A stretch of 27,795 nucleotides of DNA from Candidatus Cloacimonadota bacterium (lineage in GTDB: Bacteria > Cloacimonadota > Cloacimonadia > Cloacimonadales > Cloacimonadaceae): NCBI GenBank assembly GCA_023392795.1, contig JAEWNJ010000123.1, positions 1 through 27,795 of the forward strand, written 5' to 3'. Every line of letters starts with the position of its first letter. Positions within the stretch are counted from its first letter, which is position 1. Below, one piece after another: positions 15,701 through 23,401 of the stretch. Both the position numbers and the translations under genes were made by a program. Under the pieces are notes generated by a model. The model was not told where the DNA came from and did not search any database. It saw nothing but the letters and a program-made list of their open reading frames with translations.

Positions 15701-16634
15701 CATGAGTACCGATGGTATTGGCTGGAATCATCAGATGATCGCCACGGTTGATCAGATCCAGCTTCAGGCTGCTCAGATCGCGGATGGGAAGATTGGGGCA
15801 AAGCTTGTTGTACCCAGCAGAAATCTGGTTATCCGTATACCCCTGATGGCGGTTCCAATCGTAGGAGTGAACCTGAAAGGAAAACTCACGTTTCCCCGTC
15901 TCAGCTCTGATAAGATCAGCAAACTTCTTGTAGCTGACGTTGAATACGTGATTCTCGTTACGAGTGGGATCGCTAAGTGATTTTGTATTTGTAAAAGTAC
16001 CCTGATTGGTCCACTTTACTTCGCGTCCGGCTCCATTGATCATCAAAAAGGCAGCATCCCAAATGGTGAGGGCGTCATAACCCATGATAGGGGTGGCAAA
16101 ATCATCTGTGGGGTGAGGCACTGTGAGGATGATGGGGCGTGTAGCCTCAGGATTGTAAATGTATAAACCCCAGCCATAGGAGAAAGCGCCAATCTCGTCA
16201 TCATAAGGATCCTGAGTGCCGTTATCATCGATCTCATCCATGTTTGGGATTTCCCTGAGCATGTAATAGGTCCTGCCGCTGTCGGTATCGTGAAACTCGA
16301 CCACCTGATAGGGGAAGTTTGATGCTATTACAGCGGCTTGTGCCTCTTCCAGCAGTCCTGCCAGAAAGAGATCCACAATGTTGCCCCAGGCGGTTAATTG
16401 CTCGGTTGTGGGGCTTACATAGTCTCCAAATCCATTGCTTTGACGGTCGTAGGGGGCATAGAGATTGTAATTGGTAATTGCGATTCCTTCAGCGAGGTGA
16501 GATATCCAGTTGTCATAAGCGCAGGCTGTCTCAGAACGGATCAGGAAGTTTTCAAGAGAGGCAGTTTCTGACACAAAGGCATGCGCGCCGATGACGACAG
16601 ATAGTATTGCCAAGAGCAGCAATAGTCTTTTCAT
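12762..16634 (-). CDS. Large secreted protein: possible amidohydrolase-like domain, two FN3 domains, Por/T9SS-type C-terminal sorting domain
   Basis: The 1290-residue protein starts at ATG 16634 with AGGAG upstream and a signal peptide (MKRLLLLLAILSVVIGAHA). Residues about 165-380 carry VPHP (His174), SDPTRN (221-226), HSYD (256-259) and FHIEMDE (372-378). The order PH..., S-D-x-x-R-N, H-S-x-D recalls N-formylglutamate amidohydrolase-like zinc hydrolases; this is inference and may be wrong. Two fibronectin type III domains follow at about 440-537 and 541-640, then a long beta-rich region without recognised motifs. The last 85 or so residues (YPNPFNPVT, DIFNIRGQRV, SGIYFARLKGK) form a FlgD-Ig-like sorting domain typical of Por/T9SS cargo in Bacteroidetes and Cloacimonadota. 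It is predicted to be cell-surface bound or secreted. It is monocistronic with its own terminator. Confidence 0.8.
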   Translation of the reverse strand: MKRLLLLLAILSVVIGAHAFVSETASLENFLIRSETACAYDNWISHLAEGIAITNYNLYAPYDRQSNGFGDYVSPTTEQLTAWGNIVDLFLAGLLEEAQAAVIASNFPYQVVEFHDTDSGRTYYMLREIPNMDEIDDNGTQDPYDDEIGAFSYGWGLYIYNPEATRPIILTVPHPTDDFATPIMGYDALTIWDAAFLMINGAGREVKWTNQGTFTNTKSLSDPTRNENHVFNVSYKKFADLIRAETGKREFSFQVHSYDWNRHQGYTDNQISAGYNKLCPNLPIRDLSSLKLDLINRGDHLMIPANTIGTHADVYLNQYYSVNYSVHDFYFDDGENYYPVNDQVDLPAYSQNRQMVYTLNGWNDYDSFEPFFHIEMDELPNAYEETENNYKWFYGWNETARMWDFNNLFTRTRQYYGRWVNDLNSLYDDLFAMNDAMLPSPVQNLRVINTSMYYVTLGWDRTDSYDFDSYEILYSTSPINGDNFQVFDRGNSAFLASQACERINVTGLSNTANYYFKVRARDKNGNYSLLSNEVTTAPAPANISSFTTHGMGSLIRLYWTVSGQSGLQGYKIHRAGSNGTDLVISSYEDNPNLLVGSNSYEFFDYEALPGVDYIYTLGMVDGTGFEFIHNVPQNAALGQMRNLVFSTVSGSHSDTLVLGNNAYASDGQDAYWDVTKGNPSSNYVWIASWQQYWGSSGTQLSREVRAGYDLNADIKSWTLRVRSDRINIPLQIALDQVTRSEKMFLYDSGTWHDLSTGPYQFTVANSNIRTMTLYWGNLQPTANHSYIANRIYQGGEAINMYWSFQNSFLVDHFDLYIKNATDSLSILEHSPVTTTNYSYILPQSIDMPGAKIYIDVVAVDGIRSTYASAHTLAFVPKMNLFYCEPGWTTRTNPFVNLNLDVATLFGAGAEVFTLGEAWTPSPSFDHGVPYFVHATDYLFNSTTSAVLSGESSIVLNPGWNLVANPHLCAYNLSSLRFFVDSVLFRYSEMIDQELISRAVYVYRENSYQMVNAIQAQEAFFIYNYAPESIVVELNFFPYFAAPQINPPAPNWSIDVTASGADKDSFRFGASPIATNDFDFRVDMPKAPEKLLFPSITTYLYNPDNADVRLQEEFRMNFLNQDDEMLFNFSLIVPDSNPVTFSFNPVNIPQSWTPRFVLEGIPMTITEDAVYEFIPTESGTYNGYIRVSNHPVSNQDQVQSVITGLKVYPNPFNPVTNISFLNPVTQDLKVDIFNIRGQRVCSLHRGSLSAGMQTLTWQGRDDNGTPVSSGIYFARLKGKRSSQSIKMILMK

Positions 16635-16794
16635 GGGTACTCCTATATGTGTTACGAATAAATGAGATATCATACTTTAACCACAAGGCTGACCAGTTAA
16701 CAATCCGTCAAGATTTTTATTGCAAGCGGACTATGATGAGAAATTGGGATTGACAGAAATGGGCTGATGCGGATTTCATGACCGTTATAATATC

Positions 16795-16800
16795 AGGGAG
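16795..16800 (+). promoter_or_regulatory. Shine-Dalgarno supporting a TTG start
   Basis: AGGGAG lies 7 bases before TTG 16808, whereas ATG 16778 in the same frame has no comparable site. A perfect TATAAT (16786-16791) overlaps the space between the two candidate starts. If that is the real -10 box, the ATG would lie upstream of the transcript. Confidence 0.5.
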
Positions 16801-16807
16801 TTTCATC

Positions 16808-17380
16808 TTGAGAATTGTAAACTACAAGACTGTGATCATCGTGGCAATACTGCTCATGTGCAGCGCGGGGCTTCATGCCTCAGAACTTGCAGACAAGACC
16901 GTATCCTGGCTAAACTCGATGGGATTGAATCCCTTTCTGATTGTGTTCATCATCTCCATGTTACCCATCATAGAGCTGCGTGGGGCTATCCCTGTGGCGG
17001 TTCTCCTGTTCCAGATTCCCTGGCCACAGGCAGTGTTAGTTTCGGTAATCGGAAACATGGTTCCCATTCCCCTGTTGCTGTTAGGGCTGGAAGGTTTCTT
17101 TGCCCTGGTCAGCAAGATTCCTGTGGGACACCGGATCACCCAATGGCTGTTTGCCCGTACTCGCCGCAAGGGTAAAGCCATTGAGAAGTATGAGGCAATA
17201 GGTCTGGTGACGTTCGTGGGCATACCTTTGCCTGGCACCGGTGGCTGGACGGGGAGTCTGGCTGCCCGCATATTTGGCATAACATACTGGAAATCCCTGC
17301 TATACATTTTTTTTGGGGTGTTGATCGCGGCGGCCATAGTTACTCCACTCACGCTTTTAGGCTTACTGGCCGTGAACTAG
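16808..17380 (+). CDS. Small multidrug-export-type membrane protein (COG2426 / Sm_multidrug_ex family)
   Basis: The protein has 190 residues from the TTG start, or 200 if ATG 16778 is used. Features of the family are IELRGAIPVAV after the second hydrophobic segment, IGNMVPIPLLLL, and GIPLPGTGGWTGSLAA in the fourth segment. About five hydrophobic segments are present, the first of which may be a signal anchor. The COG2426 name comes from weak functional evidence; the true substrate is not established. lpxB begins 4 bases after the stop, so the gene is probably the first of an envelope operon with lpxB and the DUF374 acyltransferase. It diverges from the large secreted-protein gene across a short AT-rich region. 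Confidence 0.82.
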   Translation: MRIVNYKTVIIVAILLMCSAGLHASELADKTVSWLNSMGLNPFLIVFIISMLPIIELRGAIPVAVLLFQIPWPQAVLVSVIGNMVPIPLLLLGLEGFFALVSKIPVGHRITQWLFARTRRKGKAIEKYEAIGLVTFVGIPLPGTGGWTGSLAARIFGITYWKSLLYIFFGVLIAAAIVTPLTLLGLLAVN

Positions 17381-17384
17381 AGCC

Positions 17385-18521
17385 ATGAAAGAAATCACCA
17401 TCTTCTGGTTGGCGGGCGAAAGCAGTGGCGATCTGCATTGTGAGCTTGTGATGAAGGCTTTGGCGGCAGACGGCAAGAGATATAGACATATCGGCATCGG
17501 AGGCCCAAAAATGCAGGCTCAGGGTCTGAAACCCCTGTTTCCCTTCCAGCGCTTTGCAGTGATGGGCTTTGTGGAGGTGATCAAGCACCTCGCATTCTTC
17601 ATCAAAGTACAACAGCTCATCAGGAAGCTTTTTGCCGGGGAAAAGCCAGATTTGGTTATCCTGGCAGATTATCCGGGCTTAAACATGCGGGTCGCGCACA
17701 TCGCTGATGAGTATCGCATTCCAGTCCTGTATTACATTTGTCCTCAGTTTTGGGCTTGGAAACATGAACGGGTCTTCAAGCTAAAGGCAAATGTACGTCA
17801 TACTGCCTGCATTCTACCATTTGAAAAGGATTTGTTGGATATTCACAATGTCACCAGCACTTACGTAGGTCACCCAATAGCGGAGGAGATTGCCATCAAA
17901 TTGGATCGTCTGTCATTTGCCCGCTTCTTTGGGCTGGATGAGAGTAAGAAATGGCTGGGCTTTTTTCCTGGCAGTAGGGATACAGAGATCAGAAAGATGC
18001 TGCCCGAATTTTTGAAAGCGGCCTCCGCCTGGCCAGACCATGAGATTCTGCTATCCAAATCCAAAAATGTAAACCATAGTATGTTTATGGATATGCTGGA
18101 AGGACATAGACTCCCAAATCTGCATATCGTTGATGGCTACAATTACGAAATGATGAAATACTGCGGTGCGTTGGTCTGTACTTCTGGTACAGTGACCCTG
18201 GAAGCCTCGTACATCGGCACGCCATGTGTGATATGCTACAAAGCCAATCCTGTCTCCTATCTGATTGGGCGTTATTTCGTAAGGATATCGCGTATCGGAT
18301 TGCCCAATATCATCCTGGATAGGGATGTTCTTCCGGAATTGGTGCAGAGCCAGATGAATGCCGCGATGATCAATGACAGGCTCAGAGATATCTTGCCCGG
18401 CGGTTTTAAGCGAGAAATGGTATTGAAAGAGCTTTATAAATTGCGAGCTATGCTGAGCGACAAAAAGCCCAGCCAGGAAGTACCCAGAATAATCGGGCAT
18501 CTATTGGAAACCTATGTCTAA
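17385..18521 (+). CDS. lpxB: Lipid-A-disaccharide synthase
   Basis: This 378-residue GT19 glycosyltransferase joins UDP-2,3-diacylglucosamine and lipid X to form the lipid A disaccharide at the inner face of the cytoplasmic membrane. Motifs are AGESSGD (residues 10-16), DYPGLNMR, CPQFWAWKHER, ILPFEKD, YVGHPIAEE, FFPGSRDTEI and SGTVTLEASYIGTPCVICYK. All are recognisable LpxB blocks, and the length matches E. coli (382). Its presence shows that the organism makes lipid A. Its stop overlaps the start of the DUF374 acyltransferase by 8 bases. No other lpx gene is in the window. Confidence 0.95.
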   Translation: MKEITIFWLAGESSGDLHCELVMKALAADGKRYRHIGIGGPKMQAQGLKPLFPFQRFAVMGFVEVIKHLAFFIKVQQLIRKLFAGEKPDLVILADYPGLNMRVAHIADEYRIPVLYYICPQFWAWKHERVFKLKANVRHTACILPFEKDLLDIHNVTSTYVGHPIAEEIAIKLDRLSFARFFGLDESKKWLGFFPGSRDTEIRKMLPEFLKAASAWPDHEILLSKSKNVNHSMFMDMLEGHRLPNLHIVDGYNYEMMKYCGALVCTSGTVTLEASYIGTPCVICYKANPVSYLIGRYFVRISRIGLPNIILDRDVLPELVQSQMNAAMINDRLRDILPGGFKREMVLKELYKLRAMLSDKKPSQEVPRIIGHLLETYV

Positions 18522-19116
18522 ACTGGTATTCTATCTGGAACGCAAGCTTGCTGCGCTGTTACTAAGGGCATTCCGGGCATCAATCCGCTTTGAGGTGGTC
18601 AATCAACCCACTAAGGAGCAGGAGCCCGTGATCTACGCTTTCTGGCATAGGAACCTGATGTATTGCACCCTGCAACGTGCCGGAGATCCTGCGGCGGTTA
18701 TGATCTCGTCTTCCAAAGACGGAGAACTCATCGCCGGTCCGGTTGAGGAATTGGGATTCATCCCGGTTCGAGGTTCGAGCACCCGTCAAGGCTCAGAAGC
18801 CCTGAAGGGAATGCTGCGCTGGGCGAGAACGAATTCTTTGGCAATTACTCCGGATGGACCCAAAGGGCCGGTGGGTACTATTCATCACGGGCTCTGGCAA
18901 ATTGCCATCCTGGCCAGAATCCCAGTGGTGGGAGTGGCCTGCGATGCTTCGCGAGAATGGGTCTTCAATTCCTGGGATCGCTTCCGTTTCCCTAAACCCT
19001 TTGCGAAGGTAAGAATCCGCTATTCTGAGCCTATCACTCTGGATGGCAAAGCGGATATCCCCGCTGCGGAAGATCAGCTACGCAAGTTTCTCAAGGACTA
19101 CGATAAGCTGTTTTAA
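18514..19116 (+). CDS. DUF374-type lysophospholipid/lipid A acyltransferase-like protein
   Basis: The 200-residue protein has the DUF374 pattern: YAFWHRNLMY (His about residue 45), ISSSKDGELIAGPVEELGF, VRGSSTRQGSEAL, ITPDGPKGPVGTIHHG and SWDRFRFPKPF. DUF374 is a branch of the LPLAT/PlsC-like superfamily, in which the HX4D-like first block is modified. Overlapping lpxB by 8 bases, it is a good candidate for late acylation or another modification of lipid A, but the acyl donor and acceptor are not known from sequence. It is the last gene of the run and is followed at once by convergent terminators. Confidence 0.85.
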   Translation: MSKLVFYLERKLAALLLRAFRASIRFEVVNQPTKEQEPVIYAFWHRNLMYCTLQRAGDPAAVMISSSKDGELIAGPVEELGFIPVRGSSTRQGSEALKGMLRWARTNSLAITPDGPKGPVGTIHHGLWQIAILARIPVVGVACDASREWVFNSWDRFRFPKPFAKVRIRYSEPITLDGKADIPAAEDQLRKFLKDYDKLF

Positions 19117-19123
19117 AGCAAAT

Positions 19124-19164
19124 AAAAGGCACGCCATTAAGACGTGCCAAATGATGGGCCTTTT
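19124..19164. terminator. Bidirectional terminator between the lpxB run and the V-ATPase operon
   Basis: On the minus strand, GGCACG and CGTGCC (19128-19133 and 19143-19148) form a stem followed by TTTTATT, ending the V-ATPase operon. On the plus strand, the wider pair AAAAGGC (19124-19130) and GCCTTTT (19158-19164) can form a hairpin ending in Ts for the DUF374 transcript. The two stems share bases. Confidence 0.65.
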
Positions 19165-19170
19165 GGATAT

Positions 19171-19689
19171 CTATGCCAAGCCGGGGATCACGCCTGAGAT
19201 AAGGAAACAGGTCGCGAATGACACGATGGCATATAGTTCCGGGAATACGCCCAGAATCAAGGTTTGAGAAAACACGTTGTTTCCCGCTCCCAAGCTCTCG
19301 ATACCATTAGCTACGATTCTGGATTGTTGATAAGCTGAGATCAACCCCACCATCCCCATGATAAGACCAGCGCCAAGGATGGCACAAGCCTGGATCATAT
19401 TAATCTCTGGGGTGATGTGTCCATTCAGAATGAAGAACGCTCCAAAACCGTAAAGCCCTTGTGTGCTGGGCAATGCGGAAAGAATCATGCAATTCGGGAA
19501 TATGTCATCCCGTTTCTTCAAGGCTCCCACGGTTGCGCTGCCACCGATAACCGTTCCCCATGCGCTTCCGATACCGGAAAGTGCCACCATCAGGAAGATT
19601 CCGATCCAGGCCAGGAAATACGCCAGATTTCCGCCCGCCATGGCAGTGACTGTGGTTTGTGCTACTGTGTTTAAGGTATCCGGGTTCAT
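19171..19689 (-). CDS. atpK: V-type ATPase subunit K (proteolipid ring, c subunit), predicted Na+-binding
   Basis: This 172-residue protein is a duplicated helical hairpin with four TMs. It aligns by eye with Enterococcus hirae NtpK. The ligands known there (Leu61, Thr64, Gln65, Gln110, Glu139) match Leu73, Thr76 and Gln77 in LPSTQGLYGF, Gln122 in SAYQQSR, and Glu151 in FPELYAIV. The ring is therefore predicted to carry Na+. As in NtpK, only the second hairpin has the carboxylate, one per four-helix unit. It is the last gene of the operon and has the strongest Shine-Dalgarno (AGGAGG at 19694-19699), consistent with the high copy number of this subunit. A 21-bp gap separates it from subunit I. 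Confidence 0.93.
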   Translation of the reverse strand: MNPDTLNTVAQTTVTAMAGGNLAYFLAWIGIFLMVALSGIGSAWGTVIGGSATVGALKKRDDIFPNCMILSALPSTQGLYGFGAFFILNGHITPEINMIQACAILGAGLIMGMVGLISAYQQSRIVANGIESLGAGNNVFSQTLILGVFPELYAIVSFATCFLISGVIPGLA

Positions 19690-19693
19690 TAAA

Positions 19694-19699
19694 CCTCCT
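19694..19699 (-). promoter_or_regulatory. Strong Shine-Dalgarno for the proteolipid gene
   Basis: AGGAGG lies 4 bases before the subunit K ATG. The other operon genes mostly start by stop/start overlap with weaker sites, so this may raise proteolipid yield. Confidence 0.6.
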
Positions 19700-19710
19700 A
19701 ATATTTTACC

Positions 19711-21492
19711 TTAAGATTTAGAAAATGGTTTGTATTCAATGCCGGGTCCAACGTACTCGGCGTTCTTAAAAAACTCCACAAAGGTTAGGCGAAGGGGATG
19801 TACAAAGCCGGAAAGAGCTCCCAAGGCCAGGTTCAATGAGTGCCCCGCAATCAGAAAGATCACATATACTACGGGGCCGGCGATGGGGATTCCGAGCATC
19901 TGAGATCCAATGCTGTTTATCACGAAGCCCAGAATACCGCTGGATACGCCGAGAGCAAATAGCCTGATATAGCTCAGAATGTCGCCAAAGAATCCCGTGA
20001 CCATATTGTATAGAACCCACAGGCCACCAGCGACGTTCACTAGTGGGTTTTTCCCGGGTTGGTTGAAGAGCAGGATCAGGGCCAATCCTACCAGCATGGG
20101 ATACTTTAGGTAAGGCTGCACTGCCGAGATGTCAGTGCCCAATTGCTGCGCTCCATATACTGCCAGGGTGCCGATAAAGAAAAAAGTCCCAATGGAACTG
20201 AGTCCGTTCATCAAGCCGGCCTGACGCATTTTCTTCACGGTTGCTATCGCGATGCCAAAGAGGATCTGGATCACACCCAGGAGCAAGCCCAGGTTGAAAA
20301 TCTGGTTGGTATCACGTACCAGTATCTTCTCGCCCAGAGATGGTATCTCTTTCATGTCAAAGCCAAGAATGGTACCCATTACCCAGCCCATAATGATAGA
20401 CGATACTCCAAACAGAGTAATCAGGGTCAGGAATCCTCGTATGGTCTGATCCTTGATCTTTAGCCTGAGGGCCAGGGTGATCAGCACCAATATAATCCCG
20501 TAGGCGATATCGGCGTTGCAGAATCCGAAGAAGAGCATGAAGAACGGTGCAAAGAAAGGAGTAAGATCAAACTCATTGTACTTCGGTAGCATATACATCT
20601 TTGTGATGGGTTCAAAAAGTCGCGAGAACCAATTGTTCCGCAGCCGGATGGGGGGATTATCTTCCATCTTGGCTTCAGATGCAAAGTGGATCACGTTCTG
20701 CTGTTTGACGAATTCTATCAATCCGTCTTCCCTGGATACGGGGATCCATCCGCTAAGCACCCTGACATGATCGTCGGCTTCAGATACGCCTTGCAAGGTG
20801 GCATCTTCAAAGTCATACATGGTGGTCAGGCGGGCAATTTCGCGGCTAAACATCTCCGTGGCAATCTGAGCATTATCAGCAAAGAAACCGTCAATAGCTT
20901 CCAGTTGATCCTTCACTTGCTTCAGTTCAGTTTCCAGTTCCTGCAAAGTATGGGAGTGAAAGCTAAATGTATCCGCCTCAATGACCGGTTTGTCTCCAGT
21001 GTAAAGAAGCACGAAATACACGCTGCCGGAACGTTCAGCCACTACGCTCACAGTATATTCTTCCACCCATTCTGCCTTGAAGTGGTTTTTGAGGCAGTGG
21101 TAGAATTCAACACCGATGCCATTTGCTTTCAACCGCTGAACCAAGTCATAATCGAAATGACCCCAAGGCTCCAGATCCTTACTCTGCTTTACGAGGCCAT
21201 CGCGCTGGCGAAGCAGGTTATCCTTTTCGCTTCTGGCTTTATTTATCTGGTTCAACAAGGCCTTGGTGGGAAGATTGGTGCTACCTTTGGGGCGTTCATC
21301 CTGAAACTTGCTGATGAACTTGATGCTTTCAGCATACTGACTGATCATTTCCTGGTTTTGCCGCAATTCATCCGTCGTTTCGTCGGTGGAGCGGATGATG
21401 TGCACCATGCCCAGGTTCTGGAGTTGCGCCAGAAAGTCCTGATAATCAAGATGGTAGAGCACGAAGCTGTATTTCTTCATCTTTTCGATCAT
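19711..21492 (-). CDS. atpI: V-type ATPase subunit I (a-type stator membrane subunit)
   Basis: The 593-residue protein begins MIEKMKKYSFVLYHLDYQDFL. It has a soluble N-terminal half with coiled-coil stretches (about residues 85-110 and 180-205) and a C-terminal membrane half (about 315-590) with seven or eight hydrophobic helices, including the typical blocks PFFAPFFMLFFGFCNADIAYG and GDILSYIRLFALGVSSG. The latter contains the conserved Arg that works with the proteolipid Glu at the ion path. Length is typical of short bacterial I subunits. The start overlaps the end of subunit D by 4 bases. Confidence 0.94.
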   Translation of the reverse strand: MIEKMKKYSFVLYHLDYQDFLAQLQNLGMVHIIRSTDETTDELRQNQEMISQYAESIKFISKFQDERPKGSTNLPTKALLNQINKARSEKDNLLRQRDGLVKQSKDLEPWGHFDYDLVQRLKANGIGVEFYHCLKNHFKAEWVEEYTVSVVAERSGSVYFVLLYTGDKPVIEADTFSFHSHTLQELETELKQVKDQLEAIDGFFADNAQIATEMFSREIARLTTMYDFEDATLQGVSEADDHVRVLSGWIPVSREDGLIEFVKQQNVIHFASEAKMEDNPPIRLRNNWFSRLFEPITKMYMLPKYNEFDLTPFFAPFFMLFFGFCNADIAYGIILVLITLALRLKIKDQTIRGFLTLITLFGVSSIIMGWVMGTILGFDMKEIPSLGEKILVRDTNQIFNLGLLLGVIQILFGIAIATVKKMRQAGLMNGLSSIGTFFFIGTLAVYGAQQLGTDISAVQPYLKYPMLVGLALILLFNQPGKNPLVNVAGGLWVLYNMVTGFFGDILSYIRLFALGVSSGILGFVINSIGSQMLGIPIAGPVVYVIFLIAGHSLNLALGALSGFVHPLRLTFVEFFKNAEYVGPGIEYKPFSKS

Positions 21493-22082
21493 TGCAATTC
21501 CTCCAGCCGATCTTTGAGGATCTTCTGCGCAGCTTTGGAGAGGTTCTCTTCGTCTTCCATAAAGCGTTTGATACGGCGGATGGCATCTTCAAAAGCAGGG
21601 ATCTGCACCTTTTCGTAGAGATTGACCTTTTGCGTGGTTTTCTTGCGTACCTGCTCCAAAATATGCATCTTGCGTACGAAGAACTCTCGTTCGATCTGCA
21701 AGCGGGACAGCTCTTTGAGCATCACAATGCCATCCAGATACCAGGACGGGGCAGTGAAGAGATTAAACGGTGCGATCTCGTATTGAATATCTTCCAGGAG
21801 AGGGGTCTTCACGCCAGCTATCTTACGAGTCTTGATCTCCACGTGTTTGATCGAGATCAGGCGCGGATCAAATTCCCCCCAGAGCTTCATAAAGACATCC
21901 AGATCCTGGGTCCTTTCCCTTATAGTGGCATCCAGCTCTGCGGCTTTATCCCTGGCTCTCTTCACTTCCAGACGCAAGGCAGATTCCTTGTTCTTCAGCG
22001 TTGGCAGGGCTTTTTGCCGCACTCCCAGCTGTTTGATCAGCTGCAATTGGGAGATTTTGTTGTATTGAAACTTGAGGTTCAT
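21489..22082 (-). CDS. atpD: V-type ATPase subunit D (central stalk)
   Basis: This 197-residue protein is dominated by two long terminal helices that form the rotor coiled coil. Family cues are KISQLQLIKQLGVRQKALP near the start and a C-terminal VNLYEKVQIPAFEDAIRRI followed by a charged helix. It couples rotation in the A/B head to the proteolipid ring. It overlaps subunit B at its start and subunit I at its end by 4 bases each, so these genes are translationally coupled. Confidence 0.92.
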   Translation of the reverse strand: MNLKFQYNKISQLQLIKQLGVRQKALPTLKNKESALRLEVKRARDKAAELDATIRERTQDLDVFMKLWGEFDPRLISIKHVEIKTRKIAGVKTPLLEDIQYEIAPFNLFTAPSWYLDGIVMLKELSRLQIEREFFVRKMHILEQVRKKTTQKVNLYEKVQIPAFEDAIRRIKRFMEDEENLSKAAQKILKDRLEELQ

Positions 22083-23401
22083 GCCTTCTTCCAGTACAGC
22101 TTCATAAACTCATCTTTGATTCCGATTTCTGCCTGGCTGAAGTGTCTTTGGAAGAGCTTCCAGGCAGTATCAAGCATGGTGTCGGTATCGATATTTACGT
22201 CGATGGCAAGGATTTCATTGGAGTATTCTTTGGCGAAGTCTAATACGCGTTCGTCATAGTCTGAGAGATCAAACCCGTTTTCCAGTTTTGTCTTGGCGTT
22301 GGCAGCATCGGCATAGAGACGAACTGCTGTATTCATCACCTGGGGATGATCGGCACGAGTCTTTTTCCCTATCACCAGCTGTTTCAAACGAGATAGTGAG
22401 CGGAATGGATCCACGATCACCTTTGAGATATCCGTATCACGTTTCAGGAATAGCTGTCCTTCAGTGATGTAACCCGTATTATCGGGAATGGCGTGGGTAA
22501 TATCTCCGCCGGAGAGGGTGGTAACCGCGATAATGGTGATTGATCCGCCGTCCGGGAATTGCACGGCTTTTTCGTAAAGCTTGGCCAGATCACTATACAG
22601 TGAGCCGGGCATGGAATCCTTGGAGGGAATCTGATCCATGCGGTTCGAAACGATCGAAAGCGCATCGCAATAAAGGGTCATATCGGTGAGTAGCACCAGC
22701 ACTTTCTCGTTTTTTTCCGCAGCGAAGAACTCAGCGGCTGAAAGAGCCATATTTGGTACTAGCAAACGCTCCACAGTGGGATCTTCAGTGGTATTTACAA
22801 ACGAGATGATGCGATCAATCACACCGGCGTTTTCAAAGGCGTGTTTATAAAATAGATAGTCATCATTGGAAAGTCCCATACCGCCCAGGATGATCTTGTC
22901 ACTCTTAGCGCGCAGGGCCACCATCGCCATCACTTCATTGTAGGGCTGGTCAGGATCGGCAAAGAAGGGGATCTTTTGTCCTGTGACCAGGGTATTATTC
23001 AGATCGATACCGGCAATACCTGTGGCTATCAGCTCTGAAGGCTGTTTACGACGAACCGGATTCACTGATGGACCGCCAATCTCCACTTCTTCACCGGATA
23101 CATCCGGGCCGCCATCAATGGGATCGCCATAGGCATTGAAGAAACGTCCGGCCAGATCGGTACCAACTTTCAATGTAGGGGCCTGACCAAAAAAGACTAC
23201 TTCGGCATCAGTTCCGATGTTCTCCGTACCAGCAAAGATCTGCAGAGTCACGTCTTCACCCACGATTTTCACAACCTGCGCCAGGCGTCCTGCCACCGTA
23301 GCCAATTCATCGTTCCCGACGTCCGTGGCTCTGACGGTACAGGTAGCCTTGGTAATGGAATTGAGCTTAGTATAGATCTTTTGAAAAGCTTGTGTTGCCA
23401 T
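22079..23401 (-). CDS. atpB: V-type ATPase subunit B (non-catalytic)
   Basis: This 440-residue RecA-type subunit has the B-subunit pattern PIDGGPDV, GIAGIDLNNTLVTGQKIPFF in place of a true Walker A, LVLLTDMTLYCDAL, and DPFRSLSRLKQLVIG, which carries the arginine-finger region. The P-loop is absent, as expected for B. The ATG overlaps the TAA of subunit A by one base (TAATG). The length is at the short end of the family (about 435-475). Confidence 0.95.
   Translation of the reverse strand: MATQAFQKIYTKLNSITKATCTVRATDVGNDELATVAGRLAQVVKIVGEDVTLQIFAGTENIGTDAEVVFFGQAPTLKVGTDLAGRFFNAYGDPIDGGPDVSGEEVEIGGPSVNPVRRKQPSELIATGIAGIDLNNTLVTGQKIPFFADPDQPYNEVMAMVALRAKSDKIILGGMGLSNDDYLFYKHAFENAGVIDRIISFVNTTEDPTVERLLVPNMALSAAEFFAAEKNEKVLVLLTDMTLYCDALSIVSNRMDQIPSKDSMPGSLYSDLAKLYEKAVQFPDGGSITIIAVTTLSGGDITHAIPDNTGYITEGQLFLKRDTDISKVIVDPFRSLSRLKQLVIGKKTRADHPQVMNTAVRLYADAANAKTKLENGFDLSDYDERVLDFAKEYSNEILAIDVNIDTDTMLDTAWKLFQRHFSQAEIGIKDEFMKLYWKKA

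Noticed and set aside
16750..16791. TTGACA (16750-16755) paired with TATAAT (16786-16791)
   Set aside because: The spacing is 30 bases, too long for a sigma-70-type promoter. Each may function separately, but not as one promoter.
20686..21618. 310-codon plus-strand frame opposite V-ATPase subunit I
   Set aside because: The minus-strand gene is certain from motifs and operon order, and the plus-strand frame has no recognisable domain.
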